From Streptomyces ipomoeae 91-03 (GTDB lineage: Bacteria; Actinomycetota; Actinomycetes; Streptomycetales; Streptomycetaceae), in the NCBI RefSeq assembly GCF_000317595.1, contig NZ_AEJC01000213.1, forward strand, positions 1-34,994: a stretch of DNA of 34,994 nucleotides, written 5' to 3'. Below are positions 1-7,932 of the stretch, one piece after another. How positions within the stretch are numbered: position 1 is the stretch's first letter; every line of letters begins with the position of its first letter. A program made the position numbers and the translations under genes. The notes below the pieces were generated by a model. The model saw nothing but the letters and a program-made list of their open reading frames with translations, did not search any database and had not been told where the DNA came from.

Positions 1-719
1 AAGCGGTGTTGATAGCCGGTGCTGGATCCGCAGGTGACGACGGTGCCGCCACGCCGGACGACGAAGACCGAGATGCCGAACGTGGCCTTGCCGATGTAGT
101 CGAACACGACATGCGGGTCCTCGCCGGTCTCGGCGCGGATGATCCGGCCGAGGCGCTTGCCGGCCTCGATGCTCGCCTCCGGGTCGTCGGTGGCATCGCC
201 GTCCAGGCCGATGTCGGCACGGTTGATGACGACGTCGCAGCCGAGCGCCCGCGCCCGTCGGGCCTTCTCCTCCGTACTGACCACACCCACGGCGATGCCA
301 CCGCCGTTCTTGACCAGTTGGACGGCGTAGGCGCCGAGTCCGCCGGTGGCACCCCAGATCAACACGATGTCGCCCTGTTTGATGCGGGCGCCCCGATCGC
401 TCACGAGCATCCGGTAGGAGGTGGCGGCGCACAGCATCATGGACGCGGCCTCCTCCCAGGTCAGATGGGCCGGCTTGGGGAGCAGCTGGCTGGCCCGGAC
501 GACCGCGTAGTGGGCCAGTCCGCCGAAGTTGGTCTCGAAGCCCCAGATGCGCTGCTCGGCGCCGAGCATGCCGTCGGCGTGGGTGGCGGGTTCCTGGTCG
601 TCCACCTGGACACAGCTGACGACGACGTGGTCGCCCACCTGCCAGCGCCGCACTCCGGCGCCGGTCCGCACGATGACTCCGGCGGCATCCGATCCGACGA
701 CGTGATGGGGCAGACGGTG
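1..719 (-). pseudogene. ccr: Crotonyl-CoA carboxylase/reductase, 5'-truncated fragment (also cut by window edge)
   Basis: The frame on the minus strand is open from 719 to the left edge and encodes the middle of a crotonyl-CoA carboxylase/reductase, a medium-chain reductase that makes ethylmalonyl-CoA extender units from crotonyl-CoA, CO2 and NADPH. Visible landmarks in order are HHVVGSD, the family-diagnostic AEQRIWGFETNFGG (its Phe-Glu pair lies in the CO2-binding pocket of characterised enzymes), and the nucleotide-binding IWGATGGLGAYAVQL. An in-frame TGA at 720-722 lies directly before the first homologous residue and no suitable start codon follows. From the family length (about 445 residues) roughly the first 110 residues are missing, including the region carrying the active-site Asn. 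The 3' end lies outside the window. The truncation faces the truncated 3' end of the AfsR-type regulator, which suggests a deletion junction. Assignment to the CCR family is confident; that it is non-functional is an inference. Confidence 0.85.
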
Positions 720-739
720 TCAACGCTATGGGGGGCCGT

Positions 740-771
740 GGAGGGCTGCCAACCCTTAAAGACAGCCCCCT
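740..771 (-). terminator. Imperfect hairpin downstream of the AfsR-type regulator
   Basis: GGGCTG at 743-748 pairs with CAGCCC at 763-768 around a 14-nt loop, with partial pairing extending outward. It lies in the only gap between the regulator stop (852) and the ccr fragment. No U-tract is present, so terminator function is a weak inference. Confidence 0.3.
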
Positions 772-851
772 ACCTGCGTCGCACCGTGCCGTCACGTGCC
801 ACGAGTGGGCGGACCGAGCCCCGGTCGGGCACGGTTCGCGCTGCCCGGGAT

Positions 852-2957
852 TCACCCGGACGCCGCCCGGGACACGGCGACCGGTGGCAGATGTGCGCGT
901 ACTTCGCCGACCAGCTGGCGGCCGATCAGTTCGACACCTGTGCGCTCGGCCTCGGCGAGGGCCTCGAAGAGTCCCTCACGGTCGTCGTCCGTCCAGTCCA
1001 CGGCCGACTGACGCAGCACATACGTCCTCTCAGGATCCCCCGGCCCGCACGGCCGGGCGCTCCGGTCGAGGATGTGCAGATACCACCGGAGCAGGCAACG
1101 AAGCGTTTCCACCCGGAAGTCCAGGCACTCCTCGGCGTCGGCGCGTTCACGGGCGTACGCCCGCACCAGGGCGTCCAGGTGGTAGCGGGAGTGGTCGTGC
1201 TCGCGCAGCAGATGGGCGTCGACCAACACGTCGAGTACGTCCTCGGCGTGCTCCTCGGAGCAGTTCAGCAGCACCGCCGCCGTCTCACCGCGGACGTACG
1301 GCATGTTGCCGACGCCGAGTCTGCGGAAGGCCGCCGCGAGGTCGATGCCGTGCACCGAGCGGTCGCGCAGCGTGGCGTATCCGGCATCCAGACCGGGGCG
1401 CACCGACAGGTCGCCGACGTGCAGTTCGTCGAGCAGCCGCCGCTGTTCGAACAGACGGTGGGCCAGGGCGCCGAGGCTGCGGCGCGGTCGTGAGCGCAGG
1501 CGGCAGCCGACGATGCGCAGGGCCAGCGGCACCCCGGCGCAGGTTTCGACCAGCCGGCGGGCGGCCACGCGTTCGGCGTCTATCCGCGGACGACCGGTGA
1601 ACCGTTCCAGCAGTTCCGGCGAGGAGTCCTCGTCGAGTGCGTCCAGCGTGACGTCGTGCGCTCCTTCGAGGTCCGCGAGCCGGTGGCGGCTGGTGACGAT
1701 CACCCTGCTCTCGCCGCTGCCGGGGATGAGCGGGCGGACCTGGGCCGCGTTGACGGCGTCGTCGAGCACGATCAGCATCCGGCGGTCGGCGACCAGGGAT
1801 CTGAAGAGGCAGATCCGGTCGGCCATGGTCTTCGGCACCGCGACATCGGGCACCCCCAGCCCGACGAGTACGCGGGTGAGGACCTCGGCGGGTCGCGCGG
1901 GGTGTCCGGTGCTGCCCTCCAGGTCCGCGAAGACCTGCCCGTCGGCGAAGTCGGCGCGGACGGAGTGGGCCGCGTGCAGCGCCGGCGCGGTCTTGCCGAT
2001 TCCGCCGGCGCCGGTGATCACCACCGTCGTGGCCGGTCCGGCGGCGGACGCCTTGTCCCTCAGCAGCCGTCCCAGCTCGACGGTCTCGGGGGTGCGGGCG
2101 GTGAAGTCCGTGACGCCCTGCGGCAGTTGGGCGGGTATCGGCCAGCCCTGCCAGGACCGGCCGGGGCCGCCGTGTCCTTCCTGGCGCTCTTCGGAGTCGT
2201 CCCGGCGCCGCGGTGGTTCGTCCTCGGCGCGCAGGATACGCCGTTGGACGGCCCGTAATTCGAAGCCGGGTTCGGTCCCGAGCTGGTCGATCAGCGCGGC
2301 GCGGGTCCGCTGGAACAGATCGAGGGCTTCCGGCTGCTGGCCGGAGCGGAAGAGCGCCGGCATGAGACGGCCGATGAGCCCTTCGTGCAGCGGGTGTTCC
2401 CGCACCATCTGCCACAGCTCGGGAAGGATCTCGGCGTGGCGCTGCAGTTCGAGGTCCAGGTCCACTCGCCAGATACGGGTCTGCAGATGGAGGCGTTGCA
2501 GATGGGAGGCCTCGGCGTCGTGAAGGATGCGTGAGGGCACGTCCATCAGCGGGTCGTGCCGCCACAGGGCGAGCGCCTTGTGGAGTTCCTCGACGGCTTC
2601 CGCGGTCCTGCCGGCCTGGACCAGGGCGTCGGCCGTCTTGCGGTGGGCGGTGAACCGTCCGAGGTCGGTCTCGTCCTCTTCCAGTTCGATCAGATAGCCG
2701 GGCGCGCGGGTGGTTGTCCTCGATCCCCCGGCCTTGCCCAGGACCTGACGCAACCTCATGACATAGGTACGGATCGTGGCGGCGGCGCTGGGCGGCGGGG
2801 CGCCGTCCCAGACGAAGCCGGCGATGGTGTCCACGGGGACCACTCGGTTCGCGTTGAGCACGAGGGCGGCGAGAATCACGCGCTGCCTCGCGGCGGGCAC
2901 CCTCAACTCACTCCCGCCCGACCGGATGACCAGGGGACCTGGCAACAAGAACTCCAT
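852..2957 (-). CDS. AfsR/SARP-family regulator (HTH-BTAD-NB-ARC), lacking the TPR domain
   Basis: A 701-residue protein starting MEFLLPGPL. Residues 1-95 form the OmpR-like winged-helix DNA-binding domain, about 96-245 the bacterial transcriptional activation domain, and about 300-600 an NB-ARC ATPase with P-loop GAGGIGKT (near 315-322), Walker-B-like LIVLDD (near 395) and a GVPLAL motif. Such proteins activate antibiotic gene clusters by binding heptameric direct repeats. AfsR itself continues into a TPR domain to about 990 residues; this one stops soon after the NB-ARC winged-helix region, where the TPR half should begin, so it may be 3'-truncated. Codon 234 is TTA (2256-2258), a rare codon that needs the bldA tRNA in Streptomyces, so developmental control is likely. 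The ATG at 2957 is preferred over an upstream in-frame start because homology begins there. Neighbours (ccr, PPTase, LAL regulator) fit a former biosynthetic cluster. Confidence 0.85.
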   Translation of the reverse strand: MEFLLPGPLVIRSGGSELRVPAARQRVILAALVLNANRVVPVDTIAGFVWDGAPPPSAAATIRTYVMRLRQVLGKAGGSRTTTRAPGYLIELEEDETDLGRFTAHRKTADALVQAGRTAEAVEELHKALALWRHDPLMDVPSRILHDAEASHLQRLHLQTRIWRVDLDLELQRHAEILPELWQMVREHPLHEGLIGRLMPALFRSGQQPEALDLFQRTRAALIDQLGTEPGFELRAVQRRILRAEDEPPRRRDDSEERQEGHGGPGRSWQGWPIPAQLPQGVTDFTARTPETVELGRLLRDKASAAGPATTVVITGAGGIGKTAPALHAAHSVRADFADGQVFADLEGSTGHPARPAEVLTRVLVGLGVPDVAVPKTMADRICLFRSLVADRRMLIVLDDAVNAAQVRPLIPGSGESRVIVTSRHRLADLEGAHDVTLDALDEDSSPELLERFTGRPRIDAERVAARRLVETCAGVPLALRIVGCRLRSRPRRSLGALAHRLFEQRRLLDELHVGDLSVRPGLDAGYATLRDRSVHGIDLAAAFRRLGVGNMPYVRGETAAVLLNCSEEHAEDVLDVLVDAHLLREHDHSRYHLDALVRAYARERADAEECLDFRVETLRCLLRWYLHILDRSARPCGPGDPERTYVLRQSAVDWTDDDREGLFEALAEAERTGVELIGRQLVGEVRAHLPPVAVSRAASG

Positions 2958-3071
2958 AACTGCCTCACCCCTACGAAGAACATGGTGCGATTCCCGGCGG
3001 TCGCGAGGCCCCCGCGGCGGCTGAGCGCGCACCGCACGACCGGAACAGTGGGCGGAACCCTCCCGCGACCG

Positions 3072-3734
3072 TCACCCCTGTCCGGGTGCCGGGGCGGGCA
3101 GCACGACGGTGGCGAGGGACAAGCCGTCCCGCACCGTCCAGCGGCCGGAGAGTTCCGTGAGTCTGCGAGGGCCTGGCACCAGCAGCCGGGCGGCGAAGAC
3201 GCCCGACGCGTGCCCCGGGGTGAGTTCCCGGGGGTGGAAGGTGACGGTGGCCTCGTCGAATGCCAGTTCCCTGCCCGTGAGCGGGTACCAGACCTTGAAG
3301 ACGGCTTCCTTGGCGCCGAACAGGAGCCGGTCCCACCAGACACCGGTGCCGCTGCCGGCTCCGGCGATCCAGGAGCGTTCCTCGGGCCGGGCCACGGCTT
3401 CGAGCACCCCGTCCGGCAGGGCGTGGTGGGGCTCGGCGTCGATCCCCACAGCGGCGATGTCCTTCGCCCGGGCGACGGCCGCGGCACGGTAGCCGGCGCA
3501 GTGCGTCATGCTGCCGACCAGGCCCTCCGGCCACCGCGGTGCCCCGCGCCGGCCCGGGACGACGGGTGCCGGTTCCAGGCCGAGCTGTGCGAAGGCTCTG
3601 CGCGCGCAGGCCCGTACGGTCGTATATTCCCGGCGGCGTTTGTCCACCGCGTCCCCGAGCGCCGCTTCCTCCTCCGGGAAGAGGCGGGTGTCGGTGAGGT
3701 CCTCCCGGGCCCAGGCGTGCCGCCTGGACGACAC
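3072..3734 (-). CDS. 4'-phosphopantetheinyl transferase (Sfp/EntD type), possibly with altered N-terminus
   Basis: A 220-residue enzyme of the family that moves phosphopantetheine from CoA to the conserved Ser of acyl or peptidyl carrier proteins. Diagnostic motifs are intact: GSMTHCAGY (74-82), the Mg-binding GIDAEP (Asp99, Glu101) and WDRLLFGAKEAVFK (Trp134, Lys142, Glu143, Lys147). It therefore looks catalytically competent. The first clear homology begins near residue 10; the preceding residues are read from DNA that on the other strand encodes the first preserved residues of the LAL regulator remnant. The GTG at 3734 may thus be a fortuitous start that arose when the original start was lost, or the start may lie further inside. 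In context it would have activated carrier proteins of a biosynthetic cluster that is no longer here, but it could still act on carrier proteins encoded elsewhere. Confidence 0.88.
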   Translation of the reverse strand: MSSRRHAWAREDLTDTRLFPEEEAALGDAVDKRRREYTTVRACARRAFAQLGLEPAPVVPGRRGAPRWPEGLVGSMTHCAGYRAAAVARAKDIAAVGIDAEPHHALPDGVLEAVARPEERSWIAGAGSGTGVWWDRLLFGAKEAVFKVWYPLTGRELAFDEATVTFHPRELTPGHASGVFAARLLVPGPRRLTELSGRWTVRDGLSLATVVLPAPAPGQG

Positions 3735-3747
3735 CAGCCTGTGCGCG

Positions 3748-4821
3748 ATGGAGTCCGCGCTGCTCGCGCTCGTCTACGCGGACAGACTCGACCGCGCCTC
3801 CGTGTGGTCGGGCAGCCTTCTGCGGGAGGCCGCCGCCCGGCAGGTGCCCACCTGGCAGGCGAAGCTCACCGCGATCCGCGCCGAACTGGCCCTGCGGCAG
3901 GGTGACCTGAACCAGGCGTATGCCCTTGCCCATTCCGCCATGACACATCTGTCGCCCCGGAGTTGGGGAGTCGCCGTGGGGGCGCCGCTGAGCACCCTCG
4001 TCCTCGCCGCGACCGCCATGGGTGCGGACGACATCGCCGAGGAGCATCTGCGCCACTCCGTACCCGAGGCGATCTTCCGGTCCCGGTACGGTCTGCAGTA
4101 TCTGTACGCCCGGGGCCACCACCACCTGGCCACCAACCGGGTGCACGCGGCCCTGGACGATTTCCTGCTCTGCGGTGACCAGGCCCGGGCCTGGGACATG
4201 GACCTGCCTGCGTTCCTGCCCTGGCGCAGCGGCGCGGCGGCGGCCCATCTGCGCCTGGGACAGCGGGACCAGGTCCGCCGACTCGCGGAGGCGGAACTCG
4301 CCCGCCCCGGCAGCGCCAAGTCCCGCAGCCGCGGTGTCGCCATGTGCCTGCTCGCCGAGATCGCCGGGCCGCGACGCCGAACGAGCCTGCTGCTGGAGGC
4401 CGTCGGCGTCCTGCGACTCGCCGGGGACAGGCTGGAACTCGCCCGGGCGCTCGCCGCGTTGAGTTCCGCACAGCGGGCGACGGGCGAGGCCGAGCAGGCA
4501 CGGCGAGCGTTGTATCAGGCGCTGCAACTGGCCGATCTGTGCGGCGCCGAGCGGCTGCAGCGTTCCCTGTTGCACCGCAGCAGGGAGGAGACACCGGCCG
4601 ATCCTGCCGTTCTTCCGAAGGATCCGCTCAGTGCGGCCGAGCGACGGGTCGCCTCCCTGGCCGCCGCCCTGGGCAACTCCAACCGGGAGATCGCGGACCA
4701 GCTGTGCATCACCGTGAGCACGGTGGAACAACATCTGACTCGTGTCTACCGCAAGCTCAACGTCACCAGCCGCGCGGACCTCCCCAGCGAATTCCAGATC
4801 CTGGCCGTCGGCTCCGTCTGA
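3748..4821 (+). pseudogene. LAL-type LuxR family regulator, C-terminal remnant
   Basis: The sequence encodes the helical-repeat and LuxR DNA-binding end of a LAL regulator (large ATP-binding LuxR family, usually about 900 residues, common in polyketide clusters). The part from about 3724 onward has the family pattern: a YADRLD helix, a WGVAVGAPL stretch, YGLQYLYARGHHHLATNR, VPWR-like LPWR, and a C-terminal HTH from LSAAERRVASLA through NREIADQL to VSTVEQHLTRVYRKLNV. The whole N-terminal ATPase half is absent; upstream DNA is the PPTase gene on the other strand. The first ATG is at 3748, in the middle of a domain and without a recognisable ribosome-binding site. I call it a 5'-truncated remnant. 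The reading frame and HTH remain intact, so an accidental short regulator cannot be excluded. Confidence 0.8.
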
Positions 4822-5169
4822 CCGCCCCCGCCATCCGCCCGGAACGGGGGCCGGCGCGAACGACGACGTCTCGGGGTCGACCGTGGCAACGAGGCCGCAC
4901 TCGCCCCAGAACTCCGAACCAGACCTGCCCGAACGGGCCAGCCCGACGCCCCCCTGCCGACCGCAGTCATCGAGTTCGCCGGTGAGGCCATCCACGCCGA
5001 CGAGGGCGTCATCCCGACCGACGACATCACCGATCGGGACCCCGACGCCCACGCCGACGTCCATGGGGGAACTGCCACCCCACCTCAACTCCCTTCCGTG
5101 ACCAACCACATACCGCATCCGTATCCGCGCAGTAGCGCGCTGTCAGTTCTTGCGCCTACGCTTGTCCGC
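4822..5169. other. 348-bp gap without a recognised gene
   Basis: No recognisable gene or RNA is visible. From about 4954 to 5097 the plus strand has coding-like composition in the same frame as the next small gene (a run beginning LPTAVIEFAGEAIHADEG), but it has no start and no family I can name. It may be a further decayed gene fragment. Overlapping antisense frames are explained by GC bias. Confidence 0.4.
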
Positions 5170-5349
5170 ATGTCCCCCGATTCCATCAGCCGTGGTTCCG
5201 TGCGGTCTGCCGCCGACTTAAACGACCAGATCCGAGCGCTGTGGCGGCGTGCCGGCGGGTCGCTGTCGTCCCAGGAGCGGGCCGAGTACGAGCTGTTGGT
5301 GGTGGAGTGGGCCGCGGCGATACGCGGAGAGGTCATCGAGGCGGCGTGA
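5170..5349 (+). CDS. Small hypothetical protein (59 aa) with a TTA codon
   Basis: A 59-residue acidic, probably helical protein starting MSPDSISRG. The middle, NDQIRALWRRAGGSLSSQERAEYELLVVEW, resembles small uncharacterised Streptomyces proteins; I do not know a function. The start at 5170 is chosen because residues before it look like non-coding sequence. Codon 17 is TTA (5218-5220), implying dependence on the bldA tRNA. Its stop overlaps the next gene's GTG start as GTGA (5346-5349), so the two are likely translationally coupled, and the TTA may also limit the downstream gene. Confidence 0.6.
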   Translation: MSPDSISRGSVRSAADLNDQIRALWRRAGGSLSSQERAEYELLVVEWAAAIRGEVIEAA

Positions 5350-5867
5350 GCCCTTCGGAGCCGGGAGCCGACACGCAGCGCCAGGGTGACGCCGAACGCA
5401 GCCACAGCCCCCGTGGGCTGATCATCTTCCTCAACGGCACGTCCAGCTCGGGCAAGTCGAGCGCCACCGCCCTGCACAACACCTGGCGCGGCTACCACCG
5501 GGCCGTCGCGGGCATGGCAGCCGCCGGCAACAACGTCGTCGTGGACCACGTCCTGAGCGAGGAATGGCGGCTGCGGGACTGTCTCGAACTGTTCGTGCCG
5601 CAAGACGTCGTGTTCGTCGGGGTGCACTGCCCCGGGGCCGAGCTCGAACGTCGCGAGCGGCAGCGCGGCGACCGGCCGGTGGGCCTGGCCGCGCGGCAGT
5701 TGCGGGTGGCGCACGCTCATGGGATCTACGACGTCGGGTGCGACACGAGTCGAGCGGATGCCCTTGAATGCGCGCTGAACATCTGCGCGCTGAACATCAA
5801 GGAGTTCCTGCCCCGGCGGCCCCAACCGACCGCCTTTCAGCGGCTGCTCGACAAGCGGTGCCGGTGA
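5346..5867 (+). pseudogene. Chloramphenicol phosphotransferase-like protein with internal deletion
   Basis: The frame (173 codons plus stop) starts at a GTG overlapping the previous stop. It has the P-loop LNGTSSSGKSS and then, almost at once, GYHRAVAGMAAAGNNVVVDHVL and later GVHCPGAEL, GDRPVGLAA and GIYDVGCDT. These are the N-terminal kinase motif and the C-terminal half of chloramphenicol phosphotransferase-like proteins, which in their characterised member phosphorylate the antibiotic's 3-hydroxyl. About 40-45 residues that normally separate the P-loop from the NVVVDHVL region, including the acidic substrate-binding segment, are missing in frame. Near the C-terminus a 15-bp tandem duplication (5769-5798) repeats the residues CALNI. 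The open frame is retained, but the deletion should destroy the fold, so I call a pseudogene. Start choice rests on the GTGA coupling. Confidence 0.65.
5769..5798 (+). repeat. 15-bp perfect tandem duplication inside a coding frame
   Basis: TGCGCGCTGAACATC occurs twice in direct succession and duplicates five residues in frame (CALNI) near the C-terminus of the phosphotransferase-like protein. Confidence 0.95.
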
Positions 5868-5875
5868 TGGTCATG

Positions 5876-5899
5876 GGCGGCCGGTGCTCATCGGCCGCC
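5876..5899. terminator. Hairpin between convergent genes
   Basis: GGCGGCCG (5876-5883) pairs perfectly with CGGCCGCC (5892-5899) around an 8-nt loop. It sits between the stop of the phosphotransferase-like gene (5867) and overlaps the stop of the convergent SDR gene (5888), so it could serve both. No U-tract, as is usual in Streptomyces. Confidence 0.5.
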
Positions 5900-6628
5900 G
5901 GCCACCCTCAGGACCGCGCCCGTCGTGTACGAGGCCTCCGGGGACATCAGCCAGGCGATGGCGGCGGCGATCTCGTCCGCGCGGCCGGGGCGGCGCAGGG
6001 GCACGGAGGCCGCTATGCGTTCGGGGCGATCCGGGTCGCCCATCCTGGCGTGGATCTCGGTGTCGATCACGCCGGGGGCGACCGCGTTGACGCGGATGCC
6101 GTCCGGGCCGAGTTCCTTGGCGAGCCCGTTGGTCAGCGCGTCGACCGCGGCCTTGGTCGCCGCGTAGTGGACGTACTCGCCGGGGCTGCCCAGCGTGGCC
6201 GCCGCCGAGGACACGTTCACGATCGCCCCGCCGCCCCACGCCGCCATGACCTTGGCCGCCCGCCGCGAACACAGCAGCACCCCAAGGAGGTTGACCTCGA
6301 CCACCCGGCGCAGAACAGCCGTGTCGGAGTCGGCCAGCCGGCCGAACCCACCCGTCACCCCGGCGTTGTTGACCAGCCCCGTCACCGGCCCGAGCCGTTC
6401 CGCCGCCGTCTCGAAGAGCCGGTCCACGTCGGCCTCGACCGAGGTGTCGGCCTTGACCGTGATGCAGCGCGCCCCGTTCGCCCGCACCCCCGTCGCGATC
6501 CACTCGGCTGCGGCACCGTCGTTGACGTACCCCACCACCACGTCGTGGCCGTCCACCGCGAGCCGCAGACAGGTCGCGGCACCGATCCCCCGGCTGCCCC
6601 CCGTGACCACCGTGACCGGACGTGTCAT
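5888..6628 (-). CDS. SDR family oxidoreductase
   Basis: A 246-residue classical short-chain dehydrogenase/reductase. The Rossmann glycine motif TGGSRGIG is at 9-16, NNAG at 87-90, catalytic Ser near 140-141, and the YxxxK pair at Tyr155 and Lys159. The C-terminal VAPGVIDTEI and TGAVLRVAGG segments are typical. It catalyses NAD(P)H-linked reduction or oxidation of an unknown carbonyl or hydroxyl substrate. The ATG at 6628 follows an AGGAGG Shine-Dalgarno 6 nt upstream, which rules out the longer in-frame start. It is transcribed alone, divergent from the expansin gene. Confidence 0.9.
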   Translation of the reverse strand: MTRPVTVVTGGSRGIGAATCLRLAVDGHDVVVGYVNDGAAAEWIATGVRANGARCITVKADTSVEADVDRLFETAAERLGPVTGLVNNAGVTGGFGRLADSDTAVLRRVVEVNLLGVLLCSRRAAKVMAAWGGGAIVNVSSAAATLGSPGEYVHYAATKAAVDALTNGLAKELGPDGIRVNAVAPGVIDTEIHARMGDPDRPERIAASVPLRRPGRADEIAAAIAWLMSPEASYTTGAVLRVAGGR

Positions 6629-6726
6629 CCCAACCTCCTGATGCCTGACGGCTACCCCCACCCCAGATGATCGATCATCCTACGGCCGAAGAGGAGCCGC
6701 CACCTTTCGACCACCGCCGAACCCAC

Positions 6727-6750
6727 GGCAACCTTTCCGGCAACCTTTCC
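6727..6750. repeat. 12-bp tandem duplication in the SDR/expansin gap
   Basis: GGCAACCTTTCC is present twice without a gap in the 212-bp divergent intergenic region. The rest of this gap shows nothing else I can name. Confidence 0.9.
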
Positions 6751-6840
6751 GGCCGCCGCGACCACTGAGCACTCGGAAGCTCCTTTCCCCGGAGTCCCAC
6801 ACGAACCACGCGTTCGTCCGACCCACGCAAGGACTCATCC

Positions 6841-7890
6841 GTGACATCCCGTTCCGGCCGACCGTCGCACCGACCTTCACATCGACCGTCGCACCGCTCC
6901 TCCCGGCACTCTTCGCGGCAGCCCTCCCGCCACCGGCCGCCCACCGTGCTCGTCTCCGTCGTCGCCGTGGCGGCCGTCGCGCTCGTCGCGTCCCTGGTCA
7001 TGGCGTTCAGCCCCGATCAGGACACGGATGCCGACAGGGCCGGGGCCGCCCGGGATTCCGCGACCACTCCCATCGCCGGAGCCGACGCCGAGGCGGGCGA
7101 CCCACCCAAGAAAGAGGAAGGCAAGGAGGACAAGGAGCAGAAGCCGTCCCCCTCGCCCACAACTTCCGCCTCCCCCACTGCAGTCACGAAGACCCCCGCG
7201 GCTGCCGAACCCACCGAACCGAAGCAGCCGGCGGCAACGCGCACCCCCGAGCCCGCCTCCGGCACGGCACCGCTGGCGGGACGGATACGGCCGAAGGCCA
7301 CGTACGACGGCGTCGCCACCCTCTACGACGCCGGTAACGGCGACGGCGCCTGCTCGTACGGCCCCAGCGACGACCTCATGATCGCGGCGATGAACACCGC
7401 CGACTACGAGACCTCCAAGGCGTGCGGCGCATACGTACTCGTCCGCGCGGCGGGCGGCGCCTCCGTCACGGTCCGGATCACCAACGAGTGCCCCGCCCCC
7501 TGTGAACCAGGGCAACTCGACGTGAGCGCCCAGGCTTTCGCCAAGCTCGCCGACCCGTCACGGGGCCGGATCCCGATCACCTGGACGCTGCTGAGCCCCG
7601 CAGACTCCGACACCGTCTCGATCCGCTACAAGACCGGTTCCAGCAGCCACTGGTGCGGCATCCAGGCGATCGGGCATCGAAACCCCCTGGCCCGCCTCGA
7701 AGTCCACGCCGGCGGCGGCTGGCGTCAGCTGCCCCGCACCGAATACAACTACTTTCTCTCCGAACAGGGCACCGGGTGCGGCGGCGCGATCCGGATCACC
7801 GACATCTACGGAGAACAGCTGACCGTCGACGGAATCGCACTGCGCCCCGACGCCGTACAACCGACCCGGGTCCAGTTCGCCCAACACTGA
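6841..7890 (+). CDS. Secreted or membrane-anchored bacterial expansin-like protein
   Basis: A 349-residue protein. Residues 1-33 are a basic Ser/His/Arg-rich tail with three PSHR repeats, 34-56 a hydrophobic transmembrane or signal-anchor segment, and about 57-145 a low-complexity Lys/Glu/Pro/Ser/Thr linker. The rest is the two-domain expansin fold: a double-psi beta-barrel (GVATLYDAGNGDGACSYGP, then ITNECPAPCEPGQLDVS with the conserved Asp) and a C-terminal beta-sandwich (SIRYKTGSS, GHRNPLARLEV, YNYFLSEQ). Expansins loosen cellulose networks without hydrolysis; bacterial ones aid plant colonisation or bind peptidoglycan. The GTG at 6841 follows an AAGGA sequence 8 nt upstream. There is no clear signal-peptidase site, so the protein may stay anchored with the expansin module outside the cell. 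The cytoplasmic tail is unusually long and repetitive. Confidence 0.85.
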   Translation: MTSRSGRPSHRPSHRPSHRSSRHSSRQPSRHRPPTVLVSVVAVAAVALVASLVMAFSPDQDTDADRAGAARDSATTPIAGADAEAGDPPKKEEGKEDKEQKPSPSPTTSASPTAVTKTPAAAEPTEPKQPAATRTPEPASGTAPLAGRIRPKATYDGVATLYDAGNGDGACSYGPSDDLMIAAMNTADYETSKACGAYVLVRAAGGASVTVRITNECPAPCEPGQLDVSAQAFAKLADPSRGRIPITWTLLSPADSDTVSIRYKTGSSSHWCGIQAIGHRNPLARLEVHAGGGWRQLPRTEYNYFLSEQGTGCGGAIRITDIYGEQLTVDGIALRPDAVQPTRVQFAQH

Positions 7891-7932
7891 CGCCACCGCG
7901 GAAACCACCAACCGCGCGTCAGGGTTCGGCGC

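Noticed and set aside
6..1493. Long plus-strand open frame over the ccr fragment and regulator
   Set aside because: Its product shows no family features and is low complexity; the minus strand carries clear domain homology. This is a GC-skew shadow.
4954..5097. Possible gene fragment in the gap before the 59-aa gene
   Set aside because: Composition is coding-like but I cannot assign a family, start or boundaries, so it is described only within the gap entry.
2971..5118. Long minus-strand open frame (about 715 codons) across the PPTase, LAL remnant and gap
   Set aside because: The PPTase and LAL motifs lie in other frames; the long frame is rich in Gly/Arg/Gln with no recognisable domain.
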